This document shows positions 1-9,047 of a stretch of 64,000 nt of DNA, in pieces. The stretch's first letter is position 1. Each line of letters begins with the position of its first letter. Origin of the DNA: GCA-2720975 sp964467985 (GTDB taxonomy: Bacteria; Planctomycetota; UBA1135; GCA-002686595); NCBI GenBank assembly GCA_964467985.1, contig CAYXTP010000002.1, forward strand, positions 124,001-188,000, written 5' to 3'. The notes beneath the pieces were generated by a model, which did no database searches, was not told the DNA's origin, and saw nothing but the letters and a program-made list of their open reading frames with translations. A program made the translations under genes and the position numbers.

Positions 1-2
1 TC

Positions 3-722
3 GATTACCTCGAGCTGCCGATCCAGACGCTCAAGGTGGGATCCCTTGGAACTCACAAGGTCTTGGGGCTCGCGCGCGCCAAGGGTGCGCGCTTCCTGCT
101 GGCTTCGACTTCCGAGTGCTACGGCGATCCGCTCGTGCACCCCCAGGCAGAGGACTACTGGGGCAACGTCAATCCTGTGGGACCGCGCGGCGTGTACGAC
201 GAGGCCAAGCGCTTCGGTGAGGCCATGACCATGGCCTACCACCGCTACCACGGGCTGCCGACGCGCATCGTGCGTATCTTCAATACCTATGGGCCGCGCA
301 TGCGGTTGAACGATGGCCGGGCCTTGCCGGCGTTCATGTCCCAGGCGCTGGAAGGTCGACCCCTGACCGTTTTCGGCGACGGATCGCAGACGCGTTCCTT
401 CTGCTACGTGGATGATCTGGTGGAGGGTATTTGGCGCCTGTTGAATTCCGAAGAGGCCCTGCCCGTGAACATCGGCAACCCGAACGAGATGACCATCCTC
501 GAGTTTGCGAAGCGCGTCGTCGAGTTGACCGGAACTCAATCGGAGATCGTCTTCAAGGAACTTCCGGAGGATGACCCGCAGGTGCGGCAACCGGATATCA
601 CACGCGCGCGCACTCTCCTGGGTTGGGAGCCTGAGGTGGATCTCGGGACAGGTCTCAGTAGGACCCTGGCCTTCTTTCAGTCAAAACTGCTTGGCGAGGA
701 TGCCGGCGGCGGGGGGGACTGA
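3..722 (+). CDS. UDP-glucuronate decarboxylase (UDP-xylose synthase), 5' truncated
   Basis: Extended short-chain dehydrogenase/reductase that would convert UDP-glucuronate to UDP-xylose in the cytoplasm. The frame is open from base 3, so the N-terminal Rossmann glycine motif lies outside the window. The first visible residues (DYLELPIQTLKVGSLGTHK) match the conserved middle of UDP-xylose synthases. They are followed by the serine motif STSECYGDP and the catalytic Tyr-x3-Lys (YDEAK), then the RIFNTYGPRM segment typical of this subfamily. The TGA stop lies 2 bp before the GTG of glmS, so the two are co-transcribed. The family call is secure; the precise sugar product is inferred from family resemblance. 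Confidence 0.85.
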   Translation, partial: DYLELPIQTLKVGSLGTHKVLGLARAKGARFLLASTSECYGDPLVHPQAEDYWGNVNPVGPRGVYDEAKRFGEAMTMAYHRYHGLPTRIVRIFNTYGPRMRLNDGRALPAFMSQALEGRPLTVFGDGSQTRSFCYVDDLVEGIWRLLNSEEALPVNIGNPNEMTILEFAKRVVELTGTQSEIVFKELPEDDPQVRQPDITRARTLLGWEPEVDLGTGLSRTLAFFQSKLLGEDAGGGGD

Positions 723-724
723 CC

Positions 725-2587
725 GTGTGCGGGATTGTGGGCGCCTTCTTGGCCGAGGGGCCGGTGACGTCGGCCTTGCTTGAGGGACTGCGAGTACTCG
801 AATACCGCGGCTACGACAGTGCGGGGCTTGGGCTTACCGGACCTGGTGCGCAGGGCGTGACGGTCGTCAAAGCAGAAGGCCGCATCGCCAACCTGGAAAA
901 TCGCCTACGGGAGACCGTCTTGCCAGGCGCCGAGGTGGATCTTTCTGTGGGCATCGGCCACACACGGTGGGCAACCCATGGCGCTCCTAGCGATGTCAAC
1001 GCTCACCCGCAGGTAGGCAGCGGGACGCGGCTGGCCCTGGTCCACAACGGGATCATCGAAAATTACACCGAGCTCAAGGCCGAGTTGCAGGACGCGGGCG
1101 TCCTCTTTCGTTCCGAAACGGACACGGAAGTTCTAGCTCACTTGGTCGAGCGGGCGTTGGGCGAGGGCGGCGACCTTGTGCAAGCCGTACGTTCTGTGTT
1201 GGCGCGATTGGTGGGGTACTACGCGCTAGCGGTGGTCGATCGGCATGAGGGTCACACTACTCTGGTCTGTGCGCGCTCGGGCCCGCCGCTCGCCCTTTGC
1301 TCAACTCCGGGTGGGACGTACCTCGCTTCGGATGTGGTGGCCCTTGTCGGACATTCCAATCGCGTGAGCATCCTCGAGGATGGGGACGTGGCGCGCGTGA
1401 CAGCGGATTCAATCGAAGTCTGGGACAAGGACGGGCAGCACGCGGAGAGGTTGGCGAGTAGCGTCGAGTTCAATTCTTCCGACGCCGACCTCGGGACTTG
1501 GCCACACTTCATGCTCAAGGAGATCCACGAGCAGCCCGACGTGCTTGCCCGGGCCGCTTTCGGTCGTATCACTCCCGGCGGGGATGACGTGGAATTCGAA
1601 GACGAACGCCTCGCTGGAGCGTCCTTGGCCGGTGTGCAGCGCGTGCAGGTCATCGCCTGCGGAACGGCTCTGCACGCTGGACAGATAGCCGCCTACCTCA
1701 TTGAGGGTCTAGCCGGGGTTCCTACTGACGTGGACTTTGCATCCGAGTTTCGCTATCGCCAGCCCTGTTTGGTGCCCGGCACACTGGCCCTTTGCATCTC
1801 TCAATCGGGCGAAACGGCAGACACCCTCGCGGCAGCGCGATTGGCCGTCGCCCACGGCGCGCGGCTGGTAAGCCTTTGCAACGTGGAAGGATCGAGTCAA
1901 GTGCGGGAGTCGGACGGCGTGGTCCTGACCCACGCCGGACCTGAAATCGGCGTCGCCAGCACCAAGGCCTTTACGGCACAGGTCGTGGCTGCGGTGTTGC
2001 TGGCCGTGCGACTCGGGCGAGCGCGCGGCAGTCTGGCCCCCGACGCGGCCCGGGAGTTGCTCACCGAATTACGCTTCTTGCGCCCCAAATTGGATTCCCT
2101 GTTGACCGAGGAGTACGTGGCGGGCGTCAAGCGCTTGGCCCGCGCGCACCTGGAGCAGGACGGTTTTCTGTTCCTGGGTCGCGGGGTGAATTTTCCTGTG
2201 GCTCTGGAGGGGGCGTTGAAACTGAAGGAGATCTCCTACATGCACGCCGAGGGATACGCGGCGGGCGAGATGAAGCATGGTCCCATCGCCTTGATTGACT
2301 CGGGCATGAGCGTCTTCGTGATCAATGCCGCCGGCCCCCTCTCGGGCAAGGTGCGCGCCAACATGGAGCAGGTTCAGGCGCGCGGGGGACGCGTCGTCTG
2401 TGTGGGCTCCGATCCCGAGAGCCTGGCGGAGGCCGAAGAGGTAATGGCCGTGCCGGAGACCCTCGAATGGCTCTCACCCATACTGAACACAATTCCGTTG
2501 CAGCTCTTCGCCTATCACGTGGCGCGATTACGCGGCTGCGATATCGACAAGCCGCGAAACCTGGCCAAGAGCGTGACCGTCGAATGA
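725..2587 (+). CDS. glmS: Glutamine-fructose-6-phosphate aminotransferase (isomerizing)
   Basis: Makes glucosamine-6-phosphate from fructose-6-phosphate and glutamine, the entry step to UDP-GlcNAc. The 620-residue length is normal. The protein starts MCGIVGA from a GTG codon, leaving Cys2 as the N-terminal nucleophile of the glutaminase domain (roughly 1-230). Two SIS sugar-isomerase domains follow, with the SQSGETADT phosphate-binding motif. The C-terminus DKPRNLAKSVTVE is the conserved GlmS ending. It sits between two nucleotide-sugar enzymes, so it probably feeds amino-sugar precursors to the polysaccharide locus. It may also be the cell's only GlmS; the window cannot tell. Confidence 0.96.
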   Translation: MCGIVGAFLAEGPVTSALLEGLRVLEYRGYDSAGLGLTGPGAQGVTVVKAEGRIANLENRLRETVLPGAEVDLSVGIGHTRWATHGAPSDVNAHPQVGSGTRLALVHNGIIENYTELKAELQDAGVLFRSETDTEVLAHLVERALGEGGDLVQAVRSVLARLVGYYALAVVDRHEGHTTLVCARSGPPLALCSTPGGTYLASDVVALVGHSNRVSILEDGDVARVTADSIEVWDKDGQHAERLASSVEFNSSDADLGTWPHFMLKEIHEQPDVLARAAFGRITPGGDDVEFEDERLAGASLAGVQRVQVIACGTALHAGQIAAYLIEGLAGVPTDVDFASEFRYRQPCLVPGTLALCISQSGETADTLAAARLAVAHGARLVSLCNVEGSSQVRESDGVVLTHAGPEIGVASTKAFTAQVVAAVLLAVRLGRARGSLAPDAARELLTELRFLRPKLDSLLTEEYVAGVKRLARAHLEQDGFLFLGRGVNFPVALEGALKLKEISYMHAEGYAAGEMKHGPIALIDSGMSVFVINAAGPLSGKVRANMEQVQARGGRVVCVGSDPESLAEAEEVMAVPETLEWLSPILNTIPLQLFAYHVARLRGCDIDKPRNLAKSVTVE

Positions 2588-2606
2588 ACACCGGGGTGGA
2601 TTGGGC

Positions 2607-3584
2607 ATGAGAGTCTTGGTTACAGGAGGTGCTGGCTTCATCGGGTCTCACCTGTGCGAGCGCCTGCTTGCGCGCGGGGACGAGGTCCTCGTGCTCGACA
2701 ACTTCAACGACTTCTACGATCCCGAGATCAAGCGCGGCAATGCTGCGGCGCTGAGCGGGGCCCAAGTCGTCGTGGGGGACATTCGCGACTCCGACCTGGT
2801 TGGCCGGCTGTTTGATGAGTTTCGGCCGGAGGCCCTGGTGCACCTCGCTGCCATGGCCGGTGTGCGACCCTCCGTGGAGGATCCCCTGCTCTACCAGGAT
2901 GTGAATGTGCGCGGGACAATGGTCCTGCTCGAGGCGCTGCGCGCTTCACCCGGGACACGCTTCGTCTTTGCTAGTTCTTCGAGCGTCTACGGCGGAAACG
3001 ATAAGGTGCCTTTCAGCGAAGTGGACGAGTTGCACCGGCCCGTCTCTCCCTACGCGGCGACCAAACGCGCCGGGGAGCTGATCGCCTACTCCTACCACCA
3101 CCTGTTCCAGATCCCGACCACCTGCCTGCGCTTCTTCACGGTCTTTGGGCCTCGCCAACGACCGGAGATGGCGATCCACAAGTTTGTGGCTCTGATCCTC
3201 AAGGGCCAGCCCATCCCCTTTTTCGGCGACGGGGATTCGCGCCGCGACTACACTTACGTGGAGGACATCGTCGGTGGCGTGGAAGCGGCCATCGATCGCT
3301 GCGCCGGCTATGCGATCTACAACCTGGGCGAGTCCCAGACCACATCCCTGGCCGAGTTGGTACAGATGATCGGGGAGGTCTGCGGCCGGGATCCCATTTT
3401 GGAACGCTTGCCCAATCAACCCGGGGATGTACCCGTGACCTTCGCGGATATCTCACGCGCCCAGGCCGATTTGGATTATCGGCCGAACACGGCCGTGCGC
3501 GACGGATTGGAGAGGTTTCTAGCCTGGTATCTCGAGGGGCCTGGAGCCCCCACGGCGGGCGCGTCCCAGGCCCCGATCGTGTAA
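2607..3584 (+). CDS. UDP-glucuronate 4-epimerase-like SDR protein
   Basis: NAD-dependent epimerase of 325 residues. The N-terminal nucleotide-binding motif is GGAGFIGSH, followed by a DNFNDFYDP segment characteristic of UDP-glucuronate 4-epimerases. The SSSSVYGGN serine motif, the catalytic YAATK (Tyr-x3-Lys) and LRFFTVFGPRQRPEMA are also typical of that group. The ATG at 2607 is preferred over an in-frame TTG at 2601 because a GGGGTGGA ribosome-binding site ends about 8 bp before it. It would make UDP-galacturonate for the exopolysaccharide. Another UDP-sugar epimerase specificity cannot be excluded. Confidence 0.85.
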   Translation: MRVLVTGGAGFIGSHLCERLLARGDEVLVLDNFNDFYDPEIKRGNAAALSGAQVVVGDIRDSDLVGRLFDEFRPEALVHLAAMAGVRPSVEDPLLYQDVNVRGTMVLLEALRASPGTRFVFASSSSVYGGNDKVPFSEVDELHRPVSPYAATKRAGELIAYSYHHLFQIPTTCLRFFTVFGPRQRPEMAIHKFVALILKGQPIPFFGDGDSRRDYTYVEDIVGGVEAAIDRCAGYAIYNLGESQTTSLAELVQMIGEVCGRDPILERLPNQPGDVPVTFADISRAQADLDYRPNTAVRDGLERFLAWYLEGPGAPTAGASQAPIV

Positions 3585-3658
3585 GGTCTGGCGACTCCGC
3601 GGAGCTCTGCGGAATCCACTTCCGCTTCATTCCCCCTGCCTCTCCCCGATTCAAGTCC

Positions 3659-4390
3659 ATGAAGGGTGTCATCCTTGCCGGTGGTTTGGGAACTCGTTTG
3701 TTCCCGCTCACCAAGATTACGAACAAGCACCTGCTGCCGGTTTTTGACCGGCCGATGATCTACTATCCCATCCAGACTCTGGTCAACGCGGGGATCGACG
3801 ACATCATGATCGTCACGGGCGGGCGCAAGTCTGGGGACTTCCTGTCGCTGCTGGGCAACGGCAAGGAATTCGGTCTGAAGCACCTGAATTACACCTACCA
3901 GGAAGGAGAAGGCGGAATCGCCGAGGCCTTGGGTCTGGCCCGCCACTGGGCCAAGGGGGATTCGGTCTGCGTTGTGCTGGGCGACAACCTGATTGAAAGG
4001 AACATCAGCCAACCCGTGGCTGATTTTCAAGCCCAGAGCAAGGGCGCCAAGATTTTGCTCAAGCAAGTCGACGACCCGGAGCGTTTTGGCGTGGCAGAGG
4101 TCGAAGACGGCAAGGTTCTTCGCATCATTGAGAAGCCGAGCGACCCCGTCTCAAGCATGGCGGTGATCGGTATCTACATGTACGACGGGCGCGTCTGGGA
4201 GATCATCGACACGCTCGAGCCCTCCGATCGTGGCGAGCTGGAGATCACGGACGTGAACAACTGGTACATCGAAGATGGCAGTTTGACTTGTGATGTGATT
4301 CAAGGCTGGTGGACGGACGCGGGGACCTTCGAGTCGCTGCATTTGGCGTCTTCTCTGGTGGCTCAAGGTGGAGCCAACCACAAGGACTGA
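3659..4390 (+). CDS. rmlA: Glucose-1-phosphate thymidylyltransferase, short form
   Basis: First step of dTDP-rhamnose synthesis: glucose-1-phosphate plus dTTP gives dTDP-glucose. The 243-residue protein opens MKGVILAGGLGTRLFPLT, the nucleotide-binding signature with its catalytic Arg. The conserved LGDN and the GELEITDVNNWY and WWTDAGT segments are present. It is about 50 residues shorter than the classical ~290-residue RmlA and matches the short form known from Bacillus. It lies 9 bp before rmlD. A divergent nucleotidyltransferase role is possible, but the rmlD and rmlB neighbours support the call. Confidence 0.88.
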   Translation: MKGVILAGGLGTRLFPLTKITNKHLLPVFDRPMIYYPIQTLVNAGIDDIMIVTGGRKSGDFLSLLGNGKEFGLKHLNYTYQEGEGGIAEALGLARHWAKGDSVCVVLGDNLIERNISQPVADFQAQSKGAKILLKQVDDPERFGVAEVEDGKVLRIIEKPSDPVSSMAVIGIYMYDGRVWEIIDTLEPSDRGELEITDVNNWYIEDGSLTCDVIQGWWTDAGTFESLHLASSLVAQGGANHKD

Positions 4391-4399
4391 GTTGAACCC

Positions 4400-5329
4400 A
4401 TGACCGACGGGCCCATCGCAGGCATGCAAGACCGTGAGGCCGCTACGCGGCAGACCCACGTCCTGGTGACGGGAGCCGCAGGCATGCTCGGCAGCCAGGT
4501 ATTGCTCTGTGTTCCCGACGGCGTAAACACCGTGGGTACGGATCTGAAGGACGCCCCCGGCGTGGACGCCAGCGGTGTTGACCTCGCCGATGAGGAAGCG
4601 GTTCAGGCCCTCTTCACCTCTCATGGCCCCTTCACGGGAGTGGTGCATTGCGCCGCGTACACGGCCGTGGATGACGCCGAATCGAATGAAGAGTTGGCTC
4701 ATCGGATCAATGCAACGGCCTGTGAGGTGTTGGCCAAATGCTGCGCACAGGAGGGAGTTGTCCTGCTGGTTGTCTCGACGGATTTCGTCTTCGACGGACA
4801 AGCCACAGAACCCTACAAGGAGGAGCATCCGACTCGGCCCCTGAGCGCCTACGGTCGCACGAAATTGGCCGGCGAATTGGCGGCCTTCGCCGCGCACCCC
4901 GCAGGGACGCGAGTTGTTCGAACACAGTGGCTCTATGGGCCGCGCGGCAACCACTTCCCGGGCACGATGCTGCGCTTGGCAGGGGAGCGCAATGAACTCA
5001 AGGTTGTGGAAGACCAGATTGGCTCGCCCACATCCAGTTTGGAATTGGCGCCCGCGCTGTGGGATGTGCTGCGCGCACCGCTCGTGGGGATCTTTCACGC
5101 GGCCTGCGAGGGGCAGGCCAGCTGGTTTGAGGTTGCCAAAGCTACCTTGGACTATGCGGGGGTCGAGGGCGTCGATGTTCAGCCTTGCTCGAGCGAGGCC
5201 TTTCCGCGTCCAGCACCGCGACCCGCCTACAGTGTGTTGGACTGCGGACGCTTGACGGCCCTGCGCGGCCGTCCCCTGTTGCACTGGCAGGACGCCCTCA
5301 AGACCTATCTAGGAAGTGAAGACTCATGA
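4400..5329 (+). CDS. rmlD: dTDP-4-dehydrorhamnose reductase
   Basis: Last step of dTDP-L-rhamnose synthesis, an NAD(P)H-dependent reduction. The 309-residue protein has a hydrophilic N-terminal extension of about 20 residues. After it come the GAAGMLGSQV nucleotide-binding motif, CAAYTAVDDAE, STDFVFDG and the catalytic YGRTK (Tyr-x3-Lys), all typical of RmlD. RTQWLYG and EDQIGSPTS are further RmlD signatures. Its TGA overlaps the ATG of rmlB by 4 bp, which indicates translational coupling. Confidence 0.92.
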   Translation: MTDGPIAGMQDREAATRQTHVLVTGAAGMLGSQVLLCVPDGVNTVGTDLKDAPGVDASGVDLADEEAVQALFTSHGPFTGVVHCAAYTAVDDAESNEELAHRINATACEVLAKCCAQEGVVLLVVSTDFVFDGQATEPYKEEHPTRPLSAYGRTKLAGELAAFAAHPAGTRVVRTQWLYGPRGNHFPGTMLRLAGERNELKVVEDQIGSPTSSLELAPALWDVLRAPLVGIFHAACEGQASWFEVAKATLDYAGVEGVDVQPCSSEAFPRPAPRPAYSVLDCGRLTALRGRPLLHWQDALKTYLGSEDS

Positions 5330-6354
5330 GTGACACCCTGATCGTCACGGGAGGGGCCGGGTTCATCGGCAGCAACTTCCTATTGATGCTGGCTGAGCAG
5401 CGACCGGATCTGCGGCTCATCAATTTCGACGCCCTGACCTATGCGGGCAACCTTGAGAATCTGACGTCGATCGAGGGGCGTCCGGGATACACGTTTGTCC
5501 GCGGAGATGTGGCCGAGCCGGGCGATGTGGAGCGAGCCTTCGATGCGGCGGGCGACGGCAGCGTCAGCGTCGTGCACTTCGCGGCCGAGAGTCATGTGGA
5601 TCGTTCAATCCTTTCAGGCCAGCCGTTTGTTCGCAGCAACGTCATGGGTACGCAGGTGTTGCTTGACCTGGCCCGCGCACGGGGTGTGGAGCGCTTTGTT
5701 CACGTTTCCACCGACGAGGTCTACGGCACCCTGGGGAGCAGTGGCTTCTTCACTGAGGACACGCCTCTGGCTCCAAACTCGCCCTACAGTGCTTCAAAAG
5801 CCAGCAGCGATCTGCTCGTGCGAGCCGCGCGCGAGACACATGGATTTCCCGCGCTGATCACACGCTGCTCCAACAACTACGGTCCGTACCAGTTTCCCGA
5901 GAAGTTGATTCCCCTGATGATCGCCAATGCTCGTGAAGATCGGTCTCTACCGGTCTATGGCGATGGCATGCAGGTTCGGGATTGGCTCTATGTCCAAGAC
6001 CATTGCGAGGCGATCTTGGCCGTGCTCGAGCGTGGCCGTGTGGGGGACGTCTACAACATCGGGGGGCACAACGAGTACCCCAACATCGAGATCGTTCAGG
6101 CGATCCTGAGTGCGCTTGGGAAGCCTGCGAGCCTGATCGAGTACGTCACGGATAGGCCGGGGCACGACAGGCGCTACGCCATCGATGCCGGTAAGATGCA
6201 GCGCGACCTGGGCTGGACTCCGCGCTTTACCTTCGACGAGGCCCTGCCGCGCACAATCCGCTGGTATCAGGAGAACGACACCTGGCTCGCTCGCGTGCGC
6301 GAGGGCGCCTACAGGGCGTACTACGACCGGCAATACGGGGCGTCCAAGCCCTAA
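5326..6354 (+). CDS. rmlB: dTDP-glucose 4,6-dehydratase
   Basis: Second step of dTDP-rhamnose synthesis. The 342-residue protein carries the GGAGFIGSN NAD-binding motif, FDALTYAGN, AAESHVDRSI, STDEVYG and the catalytic YSASK. RCSNNYGPYQFPEKLIPLMI is diagnostic for RmlB. The gene overlaps rmlD by 4 bp (ATGA). It is the last gene of the sugar-nucleotide block; a 251-bp gap follows. The epimerase RmlC, needed to complete the pathway, is not in the window. Confidence 0.95.
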   Translation: MSDTLIVTGGAGFIGSNFLLMLAEQRPDLRLINFDALTYAGNLENLTSIEGRPGYTFVRGDVAEPGDVERAFDAAGDGSVSVVHFAAESHVDRSILSGQPFVRSNVMGTQVLLDLARARGVERFVHVSTDEVYGTLGSSGFFTEDTPLAPNSPYSASKASSDLLVRAARETHGFPALITRCSNNYGPYQFPEKLIPLMIANAREDRSLPVYGDGMQVRDWLYVQDHCEAILAVLERGRVGDVYNIGGHNEYPNIEIVQAILSALGKPASLIEYVTDRPGHDRRYAIDAGKMQRDLGWTPRFTFDEALPRTIRWYQENDTWLARVREGAYRAYYDRQYGASKP

Positions 6355-6605
6355 TGGCGTGGCCTGGGCCCCGGATTGGGCCTCGAGAGTCTCTTTTTGG
6401 GTCGCTTTTGGCGCGCGGGAACCTGCTGCGTACTGGCAAATGGGCCTCGAGCATCCCAAAGTTCCTTGAGGTAATGGGCTTGGGTGCCCTCCTGGCAAGC
6501 TCAGGCCCCTGGATAGATCCAGAAGGCCCTGCGGGAGGGGTCAACCTGATGGCCTGCACTGCCGATATCTAGACCACGGACCCGTCCTCCCCGCACCCCA
6601 TCCCC
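6355..6605. promoter_or_regulatory. Intergenic region upstream of the export operon
   Basis: This 251-bp gap separates the sugar-nucleotide genes from the export and assembly operon, and probably holds that operon's promoter. An 11-nt direct repeat, TGGGCCTCGAG, occurs at 6377-6387 and 6441-6451. A T-rich stretch lies at 6393-6409. I looked for a sigma-54 -24/-12 element (GG and GC 12 bases apart in a TGGC/TTGC context) and found none with correct spacing. I see no convincing terminator or gene here. Confidence 0.35.
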
Positions 6606-7382
6606 ATGCCCAGTCTCCGCTCCCTCGGCCTTTTGGCCCTCCTCGTGTTTGTGGGCGCCTGCCAGAGTGCGCCCAACAAGCGGGCCCTGCAGTACCTGAA
6701 CCACTACGGATTCGGCAAGAAGTACTACGGCAACGCGGAGGAGGAAAACTACGCCACCATTGGCGATGCGGTCCAGTACCAGGACATGTTCCACCCGGAC
6801 GAGATCAAGGGCACGCAGGTCGTGGATATCGACGGCACGATCCTGATGCCTGAGTTGGGCATTGTGCACGTGGCGGGGTTCACACGCTCGGACATCGAGT
6901 CCGTTCTGCAGGAGCGCTACAGCACGAAGTACGAGCAGACGGACATCGTTGTTCAGATCAAGACCAAGGGCAAGAAGTACTTCATCTTCGGCGAGGTGGG
7001 CAAGCAGGGGGAGGTGAAGCATCCTGGTGACTTGACGATCTTTGAGGCGGTGATGCGCGCGCGCCCTAGCGACAACAGCTCCAACCTCGGGCGCGTGCGC
7101 CTGATGCGGCCGGATCCCATCGATCCTGTCATCCTGACCATCAACATCAACGACATGCTCGATCGCGCGGACATGACGTTCAATGTCCAGGTGCAGGAGT
7201 ACGACATAATCTTTGTGCCCGCCACGATGCTGGCGGAGTTCGCCTACTTCATCGACGATCTCTTGTTCCCTGTGCAACAGCTGCTACGCGGAGCGCTTGG
7301 TCCGATCTTTGGATTTGGTCGCCGCCGTGGGCGCGGTCGAGGCCAGGGGTTCAACAACAACAACCTCTTTGGAGGCTTCTAA
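6606..7382 (+). CDS. Polysaccharide export lipoprotein (Wza-like)
   Basis: Outer-membrane export protein for the polysaccharide. The 258-residue protein has a lipoprotein signal: a hydrophobic stretch ending in the lipobox VGAC at about residue 20. A polysaccharide-export beta domain follows (GTQVVDIDGTILMPELGIVHVAG), then a SLBB-type domain (KKYFIFGEVGKQGEVKHPG). The C-terminus is unusual, a Gly/Arg/Asn-rich tail (GFGRRRGRGRGQGFNNNN). It is the first gene of the export operon, 14 bp before the Wzz-like gene. It resembles the export protein of XrtA-associated loci; the substrate is unknown. Confidence 0.85.
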   Translation: MPSLRSLGLLALLVFVGACQSAPNKRALQYLNHYGFGKKYYGNAEEENYATIGDAVQYQDMFHPDEIKGTQVVDIDGTILMPELGIVHVAGFTRSDIESVLQERYSTKYEQTDIVVQIKTKGKKYFIFGEVGKQGEVKHPGDLTIFEAVMRARPSDNSSNLGRVRLMRPDPIDPVILTININDMLDRADMTFNVQVQEYDIIFVPATMLAEFAYFIDDLLFPVQQLLRGALGPIFGFGRRRGRGRGQGFNNNNLFGGF

Positions 7383-7396
7383 GAGCCTGATTCACG

Positions 7397-9019
7397 ATGC
7401 CCGTTGAAGTCGAGCCCACCAGTCAGATCGAAGATGTGATGCGCGTCATGCGCAAGCGTATCGGGTATCTGCTGGTCCCACTGAGCCTGTGCCTGGCACT
7501 GGGCACCAGTTTTGCGTTCTTGGTGCCGAAGAAATTCGTGGCAGAAGAGCGCGTCATGGTGCGCGATGTGGGGGACCGTGAGAACAGGCAGGCGGGCACA
7601 TCGGGAGGGCAGGTTGCCTCGCACGTGATCCGCGCTCCCAAGCGCGTGAAGGCCGTAATCGAGGAACTCAACTGGCAGTGGGATTCCCTATCCAAGGAGG
7701 AACAGGAAGTCCTGCTCGATCGCACGATTGACAACCTGAAGGTGAGTTCGCCCGCCCTGGATCGTTCGAGCAAGGAGCAAATCGTGACGATCTCCTTCGC
7801 GCACACGGATCCGATTCAGGCACTGAAGTTCACCACCACGATTAGTCGTCTGTGGCAGGATGAAGTACTCCTGGCTAGCCGCACAGCCACGAAGGCCGCG
7901 TTCGACACCTTGAAAGAGCGCAGGGATCAGATGCAGGCCCGGCTCAGCGAAATCTCGACCGAGCTGTCCGATAAGCACGACCAATACGGGATTCCTCCTT
8001 GGGATACGGCTGCCTGGGGCGAGCGCGAGCTAGCGCCGGAATTCAAGGAGTTGGAAGAGTTACGCGCCGAGCGCAAGAGGCTCGCGGAGGAATCCATTCA
8101 GCTGGGCTTCGACATCGAGGAACTCGAAGTTGCCTTTGCCAAAATGGATGACCAGGTGCCTTTCACGGCGACGGCGGCCGGCCAGACCTTCCAGAAGAGC
8201 GTGGACAAGTTACAGGAGTTGATCGACAAGGATCAACTGCGCCTCGTGACCGAGGGCTACCGCCCCGGGCACTCCAAGTACACCCTGCTCCAAGATCGGA
8301 TCGCTAGCTACAAGGAAGGAATCGCCCTACTGAAGGCGACTCAAGTGGGCAGCACCTTGCCGACCGATATGCAGCAGAACATGGCCAAGCTCAAACTCGG
8401 TGAGCAAATTCGGCTTTCTGAGCAGCAACTCGATCGCACGGTCGCGCGCATCGAGGCGTTGGATGATGTTGATTTAAGGGAGGCCGAGGCGAATACGACC
8501 CAACTCCAGGCGGTGTATCAAGAACTCCACCTCCTACAGGCTGAGCGCCAACGTCTCAACGGCAATCTCGCCGCAGTTGAGGACGACTACACCCGCATGG
8601 AGGTGCTCTGGACCGAGATGGATAGCTCGGCCGGCAACCCCTTCCACATCTTGAAGCAGGCGAGCTTGCCCGTTATCCCGACGGAGCCCAGCGTGATCAT
8701 GATCATCCTGGGAAGTGCGGTCTTGGGCCTGGCGCTGGGCCTTGGCAGTGGCTTTCTAGCTGAGTACGGGCGCAACTGCTTCCGTACGGTCAATGACATT
8801 ACGCGCGTAATGGTTGTTCCGGTCCTTGGCACCATCAACACCATCGTCACGCCCAGGGAGCGTCGCCGCGCGGGGCTGAGCAGGCTCTTGGTGGGGGGCT
8901 CTACCCTGCTGGTGATCGTTGCCCTGGGGTTCGTGACCTACGCCTGGGAGCTCAATCAGGATCTCCTATCCGACAATCTGCGCACATCCATCGAGAGCTT
9001 CCGACGGGCCTTTGAGTAG
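7397..9019 (+). CDS. Polysaccharide chain-length determinant (Wzz-like)
   Basis: Inner-membrane polysaccharide co-polymerase of 540 residues. There is one transmembrane segment near residues 22-43, and two more hydrophobic segments near 432-455 and 495-515. Between them lies a long periplasmic coiled-coil region (about 160-420). The N-terminal PKKFVAEERVMV segment after the first membrane span is typical of the Wzz fold. There is no C-terminal tyrosine-kinase domain and no separate kinase gene nearby. It resembles the chain-length determinant of XrtA-type loci and follows the Wza-like gene closely. Confidence 0.82.
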   Translation: MPVEVEPTSQIEDVMRVMRKRIGYLLVPLSLCLALGTSFAFLVPKKFVAEERVMVRDVGDRENRQAGTSGGQVASHVIRAPKRVKAVIEELNWQWDSLSKEEQEVLLDRTIDNLKVSSPALDRSSKEQIVTISFAHTDPIQALKFTTTISRLWQDEVLLASRTATKAAFDTLKERRDQMQARLSEISTELSDKHDQYGIPPWDTAAWGERELAPEFKELEELRAERKRLAEESIQLGFDIEELEVAFAKMDDQVPFTATAAGQTFQKSVDKLQELIDKDQLRLVTEGYRPGHSKYTLLQDRIASYKEGIALLKATQVGSTLPTDMQQNMAKLKLGEQIRLSEQQLDRTVARIEALDDVDLREAEANTTQLQAVYQELHLLQAERQRLNGNLAAVEDDYTRMEVLWTEMDSSAGNPFHILKQASLPVIPTEPSVIMIILGSAVLGLALGLGSGFLAEYGRNCFRTVNDITRVMVVPVLGTINTIVTPRERRRAGLSRLLVGGSTLLVIVALGFVTYAWELNQDLLSDNLRTSIESFRRAFE

Positions 9020-9047
9020 GGTCTGCCGCGACACCTGACCTGCACCC

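Noticed and set aside
6477..6500. Possible sigma-54 promoter near TGGCAAGCTCAGGC
   Set aside because: The GG-to-GC spacing is short by one base and the TTGC half is missing.
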